Shown piece after piece: positions 8,261 to 17,045 of a stretch of DNA of 41,074 nt. The notes under the pieces were generated by a model that made no database searches, was not told where the DNA came from, and worked only from the letters and a program-made list of their open reading frames with translations. The first letter of the stretch is position 1. Each line of letters begins with the position of its first letter. Both the position numbers and the translations under genes were made by a program. Source of the DNA: an uncultured Oxalicibacterium sp. (lineage in GTDB: Bacteria > Pseudomonadota > Gammaproteobacteria > Burkholderiales > Burkholderiaceae_D); assembly GCF_913776015.1 (NCBI RefSeq), contig NZ_CAJYMD010000005.1:1-41074 (forward strand). Direction: 5' to 3'.

Positions 8261-8722
8261 TTACAGGAAGCGGTCGAGCATCTTGCGGCTCGGTTTATCC
8301 AGCTTGTGCAGATCGCGAATCAAGTATTGCACACCATGCGCGTCGGCGATCAGCAGCGAGACATCGCCGATGCGACGAATGTCTTCTTCGCCCTTTAGGA
8401 TCAGAGTCGCATCGCCTCGATCGGTGGCGACCTGCCAGGTGCTCGGCGTGGCGAATGCCGACACGTGCTTGATGCGGCTGATTTCCGGCAGGAATTCGCG
8501 ACTGGCGAGTTCTTCGCGAATCAGTTGCTGCGCGTCGAGCGAGACTTCTTCCAGCCGTTCGAGCCAGACCAGCTCATGCCCTTCGGCACCAACCAGTGCG
8601 ATGCCTTCTTCGGGGGCGGCAATCGGGAAAGCGCGTACCGGCACCACGCCTTCGTGCACCTGTCCGTCGATCTCGCAAATGAGTTTGCCGAATGCATCAC
8701 GGCGCAAGATGAACGGCATCAT
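8261..8722 (-). CDS. Cyanophycin-associated DUF1854 protein
   Basis: This 153-residue soluble protein matches DUF1854, a family recurrently found next to cyanophycin synthetase genes in proteobacteria. The sequence has the characteristic start RRDAFGKLICEIDGQ, a central RAFPIAAPEEGIALVGAEGHELVWL and the end RDLHKLDKPSRKMLDRFL. There is no signal peptide or membrane helix. The ATG overlaps the stop codon of the upstream ABC transporter gene (ATGA), so the two are almost certainly co-translated and may act together. The biochemical role is unknown; the context suggests polymer export, granule handling or precursor transport. Confidence 0.85.
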   Translation of the reverse strand: MMPFILRRDAFGKLICEIDGQVHEGVVPVRAFPIAAPEEGIALVGAEGHELVWLERLEEVSLDAQQLIREELASREFLPEISRIKHVSAFATPSTWQVATDRGDATLILKGEEDIRRIGDVSLLIADAHGVQYLIRDLHKLDKPSRKMLDRFL

Positions 8723-10941
8723 GCTTCGTCTCCTTTGGGAATGCCGAGCATTTCTGCTTCGGCAGCCTGACGCTGTTGCGCCTGATACAGCGTGTAGTAC
8801 GCGCCCTGACGTTCGAGCAGTTCGTCATGCGAACCGATTTCGACGATATGGCCGCGATCCATGACGACGATGCGATCGGCACGGCGCAAGGTGGACAAGC
8901 GGTGCGCAATCGCGATCGTGGTACGGCCCTTGACGAGATTGTCGAGCGCTTTCTGGATTTCGCGTTCGGTGGTGGTATCCACTGCCGACGTCGCTTCGTC
9001 CATGATCAGGATGTGCGGATTGATCAGCAGCGCACGCGCAATCGAAATACGCTGGCGCTCGCCGCCCGACAAGGTTTGCCCGCGTTCACCTACCATCGAA
9101 TCGTAACCATGTGGCAAACGCAGGATGAATTCATGCGCATTTGCCGCACGCGCCGCCGCGATGATTTCGGTACGCGTCGCATCCGGCTTGCCATAGGCGA
9201 TGTTGTCGGCAATCGTGCCGAAGAACAGGAATGGCTCCTGCAGCACGAGACCGATATTGCGACGATATTCAGGAATAGAAATGGCGCGAATATCGACGCC
9301 ATCGACCATGATGCTGCCCTGCGAAATATCGTAGAAGCGGCAGATCAGATTGACCAGCGTACTCTTGCCCGAACCGCTGTGGCCGACCAAGCCGATCATT
9401 TCGCCCGGTTTGATATCGAGATCAAGACCGCGAATCACTGCACGATTGCCATAACGGAAACCGATATCGCGAATCGTGATGCGTCCTTCGACCTTTTTCA
9501 TTGGCACCGGATTCGCCGGCTCCGGCACCGACGAGACGTGGTCGAGAATATCGAAAATGCGCTTGGCGCCGGTCGCTGCTTTTTGCGTGACGGAAACGAT
9601 CCGGCTCATCGAATCGAGACGCGTATAGAACCGGCTGATGTAGGCAAGAAACGCCGTCAGGACACCGACCGTGATGCTGCCACGCGAGACTTGCCAAATG
9701 CCGAATGCCCAGACCACCAGCAAACCGATTTCGGTCAGGAAGGTGACAGTCGGTGTGAACAGCGACCACACTTTGTTGACACGGTCATTGACCAGCAGGT
9801 TGTGCTGGTTCGCATCTCGGAAACGCGCGGCTTCGCGCTTTTCCTGCGCGAACGCCTTGACCACGCGAATACCCGGAATCGTATCAGCCAGCACGTTGGT
9901 CACTTGCGACCAGATGCGATCGATTTTTTCAAAGCCGTTGCGCAACTTGTCGCGCACCACATGGATCATCCAGGCGATGAATGGCAAGGGCAGCAAGGTC
10001 ACCAGCGCCAACCATGGATTGATCGACACCAGAATCGCAGCCGTCATCGCGATCATCAGGATATCGGTGAAAAAATCCAGCAGATGCAGCGAGAGGAAGA
10101 CGCAGATACGGTCGGTTTCGGAACCAATACGCGTCATCAGATCGCCGGTGCGCTTGCCGCCGAAATACTGCAACGACAGACGCAGCAGATGTTCGTACGT
10201 CGTCGTGCGCAGATCGGCACCGATGCGTTCGGACACCAGCGCCAGGATGTAGGTCTTGGCCCAACCCAAGCCCCATGCCACCAGCGCCGCGAGGAACAGC
10301 CCGCCCAGGTACAGCGTGACCAGTTGCATGTCGAGCGGCGTGCCGTTCTGGTACGGAATCAGCACGTTATCCATCAAGGGCATCGTCATGTACGGCGGCA
10401 CCAGCGTAGCGGCGGTCGAAGCGAGCGTCAGCAGGAAGCCCAGCAACAATTGCCCGCGATACGGTTTGGCGAAACGCCAGAGGCGAAACAGCGAAGCGGT
10501 GGAAGGCGATTTTTCCTCGACATTGCCGCCGATGAGATCACCGTCTTCATCATCCTTGTCTGCCGGTTCTTCGTGTTCCGGCTCAGCGCCGGCCAGTGCG
10601 GCCTGACGTTTTTCGAACTGTGTGATCAGTTGCAGGGCTTCAGGATTGCGGCCCAGCGTGTAACGCCACGCAGCCAATCGTCCCGACTGATCGTGCAACT
10701 CGAGCGTACCGACACCCGCATGATCGTGGTGGCGCATGGTCAACTCGGCCCGCAACGGCCATTCCTGCCACCCACCCGCCTCGCCGGCACGCGCCAGCAG
10801 GCGTTGCGTGGTCAGGATGACATCCCCACGCACGAATTGCAGATTGGCATCGAGATCCAGCGTCAGGCGCGCCAGCACGGCTTCGCCGGACGCCGGCACG
10901 AATCCATGAAGGGACGATAACGGCACAGGAGCAGTATTCAT
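8719..10941 (-). CDS. Cyanophycin-associated ABC transporter, fused permease-ATPase
   Basis: This 740-residue half-transporter has an unusual soluble N-terminal region (about residues 1-155: FVRGDVILTTQRLLAR, then an acidic linker). A six-helix ABC membrane domain (about 160-460) and a nucleotide-binding domain follow. The ATPase motifs are complete: Walker A GHSGSGKST near 517-525, signature LSGGERQR near 622 and Walker B ILIMDEATSAVD near 643. The type IV exporter layout (MsbA/LmrA-like) implies a homodimer moving a hydrophobic or peptide-like substrate outward. The open frame runs on to 13200 antisense to cphA', but the start at 10941 fits the domain boundary. It is divergent from cphA' and coupled to DUF1854, so a cyanophycin-related role is likely but unproven. 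Confidence 0.88.
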   Translation of the reverse strand: MNTAPVPLSSLHGFVPASGEAVLARLTLDLDANLQFVRGDVILTTQRLLARAGEAGGWQEWPLRAELTMRHHDHAGVGTLELHDQSGRLAAWRYTLGRNPEALQLITQFEKRQAALAGAEPEHEEPADKDDEDGDLIGGNVEEKSPSTASLFRLWRFAKPYRGQLLLGFLLTLASTAATLVPPYMTMPLMDNVLIPYQNGTPLDMQLVTLYLGGLFLAALVAWGLGWAKTYILALVSERIGADLRTTTYEHLLRLSLQYFGGKRTGDLMTRIGSETDRICVFLSLHLLDFFTDILMIAMTAAILVSINPWLALVTLLPLPFIAWMIHVVRDKLRNGFEKIDRIWSQVTNVLADTIPGIRVVKAFAQEKREAARFRDANQHNLLVNDRVNKVWSLFTPTVTFLTEIGLLVVWAFGIWQVSRGSITVGVLTAFLAYISRFYTRLDSMSRIVSVTQKAATGAKRIFDILDHVSSVPEPANPVPMKKVEGRITIRDIGFRYGNRAVIRGLDLDIKPGEMIGLVGHSGSGKSTLVNLICRFYDISQGSIMVDGVDIRAISIPEYRRNIGLVLQEPFLFFGTIADNIAYGKPDATRTEIIAAARAANAHEFILRLPHGYDSMVGERGQTLSGGERQRISIARALLINPHILIMDEATSAVDTTTEREIQKALDNLVKGRTTIAIAHRLSTLRRADRIVVMDRGHIVEIGSHDELLERQGAYYTLYQAQQRQAAEAEMLGIPKGDEA

Positions 10942-11054
10942 TGGAAAGTGTGTTTTCCCTGAGGCAAAAATGCCCGTTCTAGCAAAAAAGGCGGCCAGTA
11001 TAGCCCCTGCATTTCCTCTTGTTGCAGCCATTTCGCCACAGTCGAAAATATTCC

Positions 11055-11068
11055 GTAAACATGTAAAC
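11055..11068. repeat. Tandem GTAAAC repeats in the cyanophycin control region
   Basis: GTAAAC occurs twice with a 2-bp spacer (GTAAAC-AT-GTAAAC) about 75 bp before cphA' and 114 bp before the divergent ABC gene. Closely spaced direct repeats in a divergent promoter region are candidate binding sites for a shared regulator. There is no further evidence. Confidence 0.35.
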
Positions 11069-11127
11069 CAAAGCAGCGTCTGTGCGTTATTGCACCCTTG
11101 AGAAGCCGTATTTTCTGCAGTCTCACC

Positions 11128-11141
11128 TTTTAACGTTAAAA
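11128..11141. promoter_or_regulatory. Perfect 14-bp palindrome abutting the cphA' start codon
   Basis: TTTTAACGTTAAAA is an exact palindrome ending one base before the ATG at 11143, where a Shine-Dalgarno sequence would normally be. No other ribosome-binding site is visible. It may be an operator, or simply an AT-rich leader that favours translation without a strong Shine-Dalgarno. Confidence 0.45.
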
Positions 11142-11142
11142 A

Positions 11143-13311
11143 ATGAACAATAAAACCATCGATATTCTCGATGTCCTGCATCTGCGGGGACCCAATATCT
11201 GGACCTACCGTCCGGCATTGGAGGCATGGGTAGACATCAACGATCTGGAAGACTTTCCTTCCAACACCATTCCCGGTTTTTATGAACGCCTGACGGCGTT
11301 CCTGCCAACGCTGATCGAGCATCATTGCGGTGTCGGCGAGCGCGGCGGCTTCCTGATGCGCCTGCGCGAAGGCACCTGGCCCGGTCACATCATGGAACAC
11401 GTGATGATCGAGCTGCAAAATCTTGCCGGCATGCAAAGTGGTTTCGGCAAGGCACGCGAAACCTGCAAGCGCGGTGTCTACAAGGTGGTCGTGCGCGCCC
11501 GTCACGAAGAAGTCAGCCGCGCCGCGCTGGTCGCCGCGCGCGACCTCGTGATGGCCGCCATCGAAGACAAGCCGTTCGACGTGCAAGGCACGGTCGATCA
11601 TTTGCGTGACATTCTGGAATCGGTTGCCCTCGGCCCGAGCACCGCAGCTATCGTCGAAGCTGCGGCAGAACGCAAGATTCCGTCGATCCGCCTGTCTTCC
11701 GGCAACCTCGTACAATTGGGTTATGGCGCCAGCCAGCGCCGCATCTGGACCGCCGAAACCGATGAAACCAGCGCCATCGCCGAAACCATCTCGCGCGATA
11801 AGGAACTGACCAAGACGCTGCTGGAGTCCTGCGGCGTCCCGGTTCCGGAAGGCAGCATCGTCGATTCCGCTGAAGCAGCTTGGGAAGCCGCCGAGAGCAT
11901 TGGCCTGCCCGTCGTCGTCAAACCGCTCGACGGCAACCACGGCCGTGGCGTGTCGACCAATCTGAACACCGAAGCCGAAGTCCGCGCCGCCTACGCGCTG
12001 GCCGAACAGGAAAGCAGCGACGTCATCGTCGAGCGCTTCATCCGCGGGCAGGAACATCGCCTGCTGATCGTCGGTGGCAAGCTGGTCGCCGCAGCGCGTG
12101 GCGAAGAAGCCTGGATTACCGGCGACGGCCAATCCACGGTCATGCAACTGATCAACAGCCAGCTCAACAGCGATCCGCGCCGTGGCAGCAGCGAAGCGCA
12201 TCCGCTGAACCTGATCCTGACCGATCCCGCCGACGATCCACGTCCGGTGCTGCTGCAACTCGAACGCCAGGGCTACACGACCGAATCCGTGCCAGCCGAT
12301 GGCGTACGCGTGCTGGTGCAGCGCAACGGCAACGTCTCGTGCGATGTGACCGATCTGGTGCATCCAAACGTGGCTGAAATGGCATCGCTGGCAGCACAGA
12401 TCGTCGGTCTGGATATCGCTGGCATCGACCTCGTGGTTGAAGACATTTCGCGTCCGCTGGCCGAACAGGGCGGCGCGATTGTCGAAGTGAACGCCGGCCC
12501 CGGCCTCAACATGCATCTGAAACCGGCCGATGGCGAAGCCCGCCCGGTCGGCAAGGCGATCGTCGATCATCTGTTCAAGGAAGACAAGAACGGCCGCATC
12601 CCGATCGTCGGCATCACCGGCTCCAACGGCACCACGCTGACGGCGCGTCTGGTTGCGTGGCTGCTGCACCTGCAAGGCAACTATGTGGGCCTGGCGTGCC
12701 GCGATGGCCTGTTCTTCCGCCAGCGCCAAGTCAACAACCGCCCTTCCGACAACTGGGAGCGCAAGCGCCAGGTCTTGCTCAACCGCATGGTCGAAGCCGC
12801 GGTTTTCGAAAACGGCGCAAAGACCATTCTGTCCGAAGGGCTCGCTTACGACTGGTGCGACGTTGGTGTCGTCACCGACATCGCCGAAGACGATGTCTTG
12901 CCAACCTTCTACGTCAACGATGCCGACCAGATGACGCGCGTGATCCGCACGCAGGTCGATGTGGTGCTGCCAAGCGGCACGGCGATCCTGAATGCCGATG
13001 ACCCACGCGTGGCTGAACTGGCACCGCTGTGCGATGGCGCGGTCACGTTCGTCGCCACATCGGCACAATCGCCGGTTATCGTCGCGCATCGCGGCACCGG
13101 CGGTCGCGCTGTGTATCTGGATGGCGATGAAGTCGTGCTGGCGGATGCGACGGAATCCCGCATCCTGCTGCCGGAAGCCGACCGCACAGCGGCCGAGCAA
13201 CTGGCAGTTCTGTCCGCGGTCGCCACGGCCTGGGCACTCGGCATCGGCAACGACCTGATCCGCGCCGGTCTAGAAAGTTTTGCAAAACAAGCCGAGCACT
13301 CGCCGGCCTGA
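11143..13311 (+). CDS. cphA': Cyanophycin synthetase-like protein CphA' (CphA2-type)
   Basis: This 722-residue paralogue of the downstream cphA product has an N-terminal domain (about 1-160, LHLRGPNIWTYRPALEAW), an ATP-grasp domain (about 215-485, PVVVKPLDGNHGRGVSTN and IVEVNAGPGLNMH) and a Mur-ligase-like domain (about 490-722). The Mur P-loop reads GSNGTT at 493-498, where the paralogue has GTNGKT, so the ATP-binding lysine is replaced by threonine at 497. The C-terminal Mur domain is also shorter, and the protein lacks about 130 residues compared with CphA. Shorter synthetases (CphA2) polymerise beta-Asp-Arg dipeptides in cyanobacteria. By analogy this one may keep only ATP-grasp chemistry or assist CphA. 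It is the first gene of the cphA'-cphA operon. Confidence 0.88.
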   Translation: MNNKTIDILDVLHLRGPNIWTYRPALEAWVDINDLEDFPSNTIPGFYERLTAFLPTLIEHHCGVGERGGFLMRLREGTWPGHIMEHVMIELQNLAGMQSGFGKARETCKRGVYKVVVRARHEEVSRAALVAARDLVMAAIEDKPFDVQGTVDHLRDILESVALGPSTAAIVEAAAERKIPSIRLSSGNLVQLGYGASQRRIWTAETDETSAIAETISRDKELTKTLLESCGVPVPEGSIVDSAEAAWEAAESIGLPVVVKPLDGNHGRGVSTNLNTEAEVRAAYALAEQESSDVIVERFIRGQEHRLLIVGGKLVAAARGEEAWITGDGQSTVMQLINSQLNSDPRRGSSEAHPLNLILTDPADDPRPVLLQLERQGYTTESVPADGVRVLVQRNGNVSCDVTDLVHPNVAEMASLAAQIVGLDIAGIDLVVEDISRPLAEQGGAIVEVNAGPGLNMHLKPADGEARPVGKAIVDHLFKEDKNGRIPIVGITGSNGTTLTARLVAWLLHLQGNYVGLACRDGLFFRQRQVNNRPSDNWERKRQVLLNRMVEAAVFENGAKTILSEGLAYDWCDVGVVTDIAEDDVLPTFYVNDADQMTRVIRTQVDVVLPSGTAILNADDPRVAELAPLCDGAVTFVATSAQSPVIVAHRGTGGRAVYLDGDEVVLADATESRILLPEADRTAAEQLAVLSAVATAWALGIGNDLIRAGLESFAKQAEHSPA

Positions 13312-13372
13312 ACCATACAACAACGATAAAAGAGACAACGAGCCGGACGGCTCAAGACAAGGACCAAGGAAA

Positions 13373-15940
13373 ATGGAAATCTCTCGCGTCCGCGCGCTGC
13401 GCGGCCCCAATCTGTGGAGTCGTCATACCTCCATCGAAGCCATCGTGACCTGCACGCCGGAAGAGCAGAACATCGCCCTGCTGCCAGGTTTCGAAGAAAG
13501 GCTGCGCGCCCGCTTCCCGGAAATCAAATTTCTGGAAACCGCTCGTCCGGGTCCGCAATTTTCGATGGCCGATGCACTGGAATCCGCTGCGCTGTGCCTG
13601 CAATTGCAGGCTGGCTGCCCGGTCACCTTCAGCCGTACCGTGCAGACGGTGGAGACCGGCACCTATCAGGTGATCGTCGCCTACACCGAAGAAGCCGTCG
13701 GCCGCCGCGCACTCGAACTGGCGTTCGAACTGTGCCAGGCTGCGCTCAACGATACGCTGTTCAATCTGGCAACCGCACTGGCATCGCTGCGCGAACTCGA
13801 TGAAGATGTACGCCTTGGCCCATCGACCGGCTCGATCGTCGATGCCGCCATCGCACGTGGCATTCCCTTCCGCCGCCTGACCGAAGGCAGCATGGTGCAG
13901 TTTGGCTGGGGCAGCAAACAGCGCCGCATTCAGGCTGCCGAAACCGGCTTCACCAGCGCGATTTCAGAATCGCTGGCGCAGGACAAGGAAATGACCAAAA
14001 CCCTGCTGGCCGCCGCTGGCGTGCCGGTACCGGATGGCCGTTCGGTTTCCACTGCCGACGACGCGTGGGCGGCAGCGCAAGAAATCGGCGCACCGGTCGT
14101 CATCAAGCCACGTGACGGCAATCAGGGCAAGGGCGTCGCCGTCAACATGAAGACGGAAGATGAAGTGCGCACCGCCTTTGCCGAAGCGTTCGCGATTTGC
14201 GAAGACGTGGTGATCGAGCGCTTCCTGCCAGGCCAGGATTACCGTCTGCTGGTGGTCGGCAAGCAACTCGTCGCTGCCGCACGCCGCACGCCGCCGGAAG
14301 TCATCGGCGATGGCGAACACACGATTGCAGAACTGGTTGCCATCGTCAATCAGGATCCATTGCGCGGCGACGGCCATGCCACGCCGCTGACCAAGATTCG
14401 CCTCGACAGCATCGGCGTTGCCACGGTTGAAAAACAAGGCTACACGATCAACAGCGTGCCGGCCAAGGGCACGCCGGTACTGCTGCGCAACAACGCCAAC
14501 CTGTCCACCGGCGGTACCGCCACCGATGTGACCGACGACGTGCATCCTGAACTGGCGGCACGCGCCGTCGAAGCAGCACAAATGATCGGCCTCGATATTT
14601 GCGGCGTCGATATCGTCTGTGAAACCGTGTTGAAGACGATGGAAGAGCAAGGCGGTGGCGTAGTGGAAGTCAACGCCGCACCCGGCTTGCGCATGCACAT
14701 CAAGCCATCGTTCGGCAAAGGCCGTCAGGTCGGCGAAGCCATTATCTCGACCATGTTCAAGGAAGGCGACGATGGTCGCATTCCAACCGTGGCCGTCGCC
14801 GGCACCAACGGCAAGACCACGACCACGCGCCTGATCGGCCACATCCTGACGTGCAACAAATACCGCGTCGGCATGACCTCGACCGATGGTGTCTATATCG
14901 AGAACCAGCGTATCGATACCGGCGATTGCAGCGGCCCACACAGCGCACGCAACGTACTCATGCATCCACGCGTCGATGCGGCAGTTTTTGAAACCGCACG
15001 CGGCGGCATCTTGCGTGAAGGTTTGGGTTTCGACCGTTGTGATGTAGCGGTTGTTACCAATATCGGCGTCGGCGATCACCTTGGCCTGAACTTCATCACC
15101 ACCGTCGAAGACCTCGCCATCGTCAAGCGCGTGATCGTGCAAAACGTCTCGACCGCCGGCATGGCAGTGCTCAATGCTGCCGATGCGATGGTTGCCAACA
15201 TGGCCTCCAGCAGCCCAGGCCGCGTGACCTTCTTTGCACAAGACGTCAAGCAACCGGTGCTGGCGCTGCATCGTGCACAAGGCAACCGTGTCCTATTCAT
15301 CGAGAACGGTCACATCGTTGCCGCCGAAGGTAGCTTTGAACATCGCATCCGTCTGGCCGACATTCCAATCACGCTCAACGGCCTGATCGGCTTCCAGATC
15401 GAAAACGCAATGGCTGCCATTGGTGCCGTCTGGGGTCTGGGCATCGACTGGGAAATTGTGCTCGAAGGTCTGCGCACGTTCAGCAACGGTGCCGACACCA
15501 CGCCGGGCCGCTTCAATGTCTTCACCCACATGGGCGCAACCGTGATTGCCGATTACGGCCACAACCCGGATGCCATCGAAGCGCTGACACGCGCGGTCGA
15601 ATCGCTGCCGTCGAAACGCCGCTCGGTCGTCATCAGCGGTGCCGGCGATCGTCGCGATGACGACATTCGCCGCCAGACCGAAATCCTCGGCGATGCATTC
15701 GATGACGTGATCCTGTACGAAGATCAATGTCAGCGTGGCCGTGCCGATGGCGAAGTCGTCAAGCTGCTGCGCGAAGGACTGGCCAAGGCCAAGCGCACGC
15801 AGTCGATCGATGAAATTCGCGGCGAGTTCCTCGCCATCGATACCGCACTGTCAAAGCTAAAGTCTGGTGACCTGTGCCTGATTCTGGTCGATCAGGTGGA
15901 AGAAGCCCTGGCTCACATTGCCTCGCGTGTGGCGGCTTAA
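13373..15940 (+). CDS. cphA: Cyanophycin synthetase CphA
   Basis: This 855-residue enzyme makes the storage polymer multi-L-arginyl-poly-L-aspartate, using ATP to add Asp to the backbone and Arg to side chains. The N-terminal domain (about 1-160) precedes an ATP-grasp domain (about 205-470, VVIKPRDGNQGKGVAVN and VVEVNAAPGLRMH), which activates the backbone. A Mur-ligase-like domain follows (about 475-855), with an intact P-loop GTNGKTTTTR (Lys481) and YGHNPDAIEAL in its C-terminal part. The start at 13373 has AAGGA upstream; the frame is open to 13280, inside cphA'. It lies 61 bp after cphA' on the same strand. No cyanophycinase (cphB) or iadA gene is in this window, so degradation genes must be elsewhere. 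Confidence 0.95.
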   Translation: MEISRVRALRGPNLWSRHTSIEAIVTCTPEEQNIALLPGFEERLRARFPEIKFLETARPGPQFSMADALESAALCLQLQAGCPVTFSRTVQTVETGTYQVIVAYTEEAVGRRALELAFELCQAALNDTLFNLATALASLRELDEDVRLGPSTGSIVDAAIARGIPFRRLTEGSMVQFGWGSKQRRIQAAETGFTSAISESLAQDKEMTKTLLAAAGVPVPDGRSVSTADDAWAAAQEIGAPVVIKPRDGNQGKGVAVNMKTEDEVRTAFAEAFAICEDVVIERFLPGQDYRLLVVGKQLVAAARRTPPEVIGDGEHTIAELVAIVNQDPLRGDGHATPLTKIRLDSIGVATVEKQGYTINSVPAKGTPVLLRNNANLSTGGTATDVTDDVHPELAARAVEAAQMIGLDICGVDIVCETVLKTMEEQGGGVVEVNAAPGLRMHIKPSFGKGRQVGEAIISTMFKEGDDGRIPTVAVAGTNGKTTTTRLIGHILTCNKYRVGMTSTDGVYIENQRIDTGDCSGPHSARNVLMHPRVDAAVFETARGGILREGLGFDRCDVAVVTNIGVGDHLGLNFITTVEDLAIVKRVIVQNVSTAGMAVLNAADAMVANMASSSPGRVTFFAQDVKQPVLALHRAQGNRVLFIENGHIVAAEGSFEHRIRLADIPITLNGLIGFQIENAMAAIGAVWGLGIDWEIVLEGLRTFSNGADTTPGRFNVFTHMGATVIADYGHNPDAIEALTRAVESLPSKRRSVVISGAGDRRDDDIRRQTEILGDAFDDVILYEDQCQRGRADGEVVKLLREGLAKAKRTQSIDEIRGEFLAIDTALSKLKSGDLCLILVDQVEEALAHIASRVAA

Positions 15941-15964
15941 CGAATCACCGTCGCCTTTTTGATC

Positions 15965-16000
15965 AATCGGCGTGTCCTGTTTCAGACAGACACGCCGATT
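15965..16000 (+). terminator. Hairpin terminator after cphA
   Basis: AATCGGCGTGTC (15965-15976) and GACACGCCGATT (15989-16000) form a perfect 12-bp stem 25 bp after the cphA stop. The T-rich tail is weak (TCGCTTTG), but position and stability suggest it ends the cphA'-cphA transcript. Confidence 0.65.
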
Positions 16001-16142
16001 TCGCTTTGTGGACGGCACGTTTTACACCATTTAACGATTCAGCGATCGGCAAACCAATGTCGCTTGGGTAGAATTCCTTGATAGGCGGCGTCCGACCGCT
16101 GAGCAGGGGCATTGCCGCATTCAACGCTTCCGAGGAGAGATC

Positions 16143-17045
16143 ATGAAGAGCAAAAAACATCGTTTGTTCGCGCGCCGCCTTCTTTTGTCCGCCTGTCTCA
16201 GTGCAAGCATGGCGGGCACCAGCCTGGCCCAGACCACCTTACCCGCACGCCCTGCCTTGCCGGCGTCGGTGTGGGCTGTCACCGAGTCTAATGAACTGAT
16301 TCAGTTCAATGCCGCCGCGCCCAATCGTATCCTGCAACGCAAGGCACTCAAGGGACTCGCAGCCAACGATGCCCTCGTCGGCATTGATTACCGTGTCTCA
16401 CGCGGCGTTCTCTTCGGCCTGACTCAAAGTGGCCGCCTGGTGACCATCAATACGGCGACAGGGGAACTGCAGGCCGTCGGTACCGGTGCCCTTGCCCTGC
16501 CAGGACGCGTCATGGGCTTCGACTTCAATCCGGCGGCGGATCGCATCCGCGTCGTTTCCCCGGCGGGGCAGAATCTGCGTTTGCATCCCGACACCGGGGT
16601 ACTGGTCGATTTCGATCCGGCCATGGAAGGGATACAGACTGATCCGGTGCTGCAATACGTCCCTAACGATATCAACGCAGGCAAGAAGCCCGACATCGTT
16701 GCCGCAGGCTATACGTACAATCAGCAGAATCCCAAGGTGACCACGAACTACGCGATCGATCGCACCCAAGGTACGCTCGTCATGCAGGGCTCGCTGGAAA
16801 ACGCGCAGCCCGTGGTGTCTCCGAATCTGGGGCTGCTAACGACCGTCGGCATGCTTGGTATCGGCCAGGTGCAGGATGCCTCGTTCGATATCTCTGACAT
16901 CGACAATATCCCGCTCGCCGCGATCCGTACCGACGCCATCCCGCAAACCCGCCTGTATCGCCTCAACCTGCAAACCGGCCAGGCCACGGTACTGGGGATC
17001 ATTGGTCGCGGCGAAGTGCTGACCGGACTTGCCATCGAACCATGA
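16143..17045 (+). CDS. Secreted DUF4394 domain protein
   Basis: This 300-residue protein has a clear Sec signal peptide (charged MKSKKHRLFARR, hydrophobic core, cleavage near SLAQ at residue 30). The remainder matches DUF4394, with repeat-like strands such as VWAVTESNELIQFNAAAPN, GIDYRVSRGVLFGLTQSGRLVTINTATG and MGFDFNPAADRIRVVSPAGQNLRLHPDTG. This pattern suggests a beta-propeller-like fold. Its role is unknown. GAGGAGAGATC precedes the ATG. Its stop overlaps the start of the cupredoxin gene (ATGA), making it the first gene of a coupled three-gene operon with a cupredoxin and a GGDEF-EAL protein, which argues for a periplasmic or extracellular partner of that sensor. Confidence 0.85.
   Translation: MKSKKHRLFARRLLLSACLSASMAGTSLAQTTLPARPALPASVWAVTESNELIQFNAAAPNRILQRKALKGLAANDALVGIDYRVSRGVLFGLTQSGRLVTINTATGELQAVGTGALALPGRVMGFDFNPAADRIRVVSPAGQNLRLHPDTGVLVDFDPAMEGIQTDPVLQYVPNDINAGKKPDIVAAGYTYNQQNPKVTTNYAIDRTQGTLVMQGSLENAQPVVSPNLGLLTTVGMLGIGQVQDASFDISDIDNIPLAAIRTDAIPQTRLYRLNLQTGQATVLGIIGRGEVLTGLAIEP

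Noticed and set aside
8776-10920. 714-codon forward frame opposite the ABC transporter
   Set aside because: It is antisense to a gene with full ABC motifs and shows no recognisable domain, with shadow-like His/Arg/Asp/Gln composition.
10942-13200. Reverse-strand reading frame continuing for about 753 codons upstream of the ABC transporter
   Set aside because: It is antisense to cphA', has the low-complexity composition typical of shadow frames in GC-rich genes, and the transporter's own domains begin at 10941.
13964-15280. 438-codon reverse frame opposite cphA
   Set aside because: It is a codon-bias shadow of a well-conserved synthetase.
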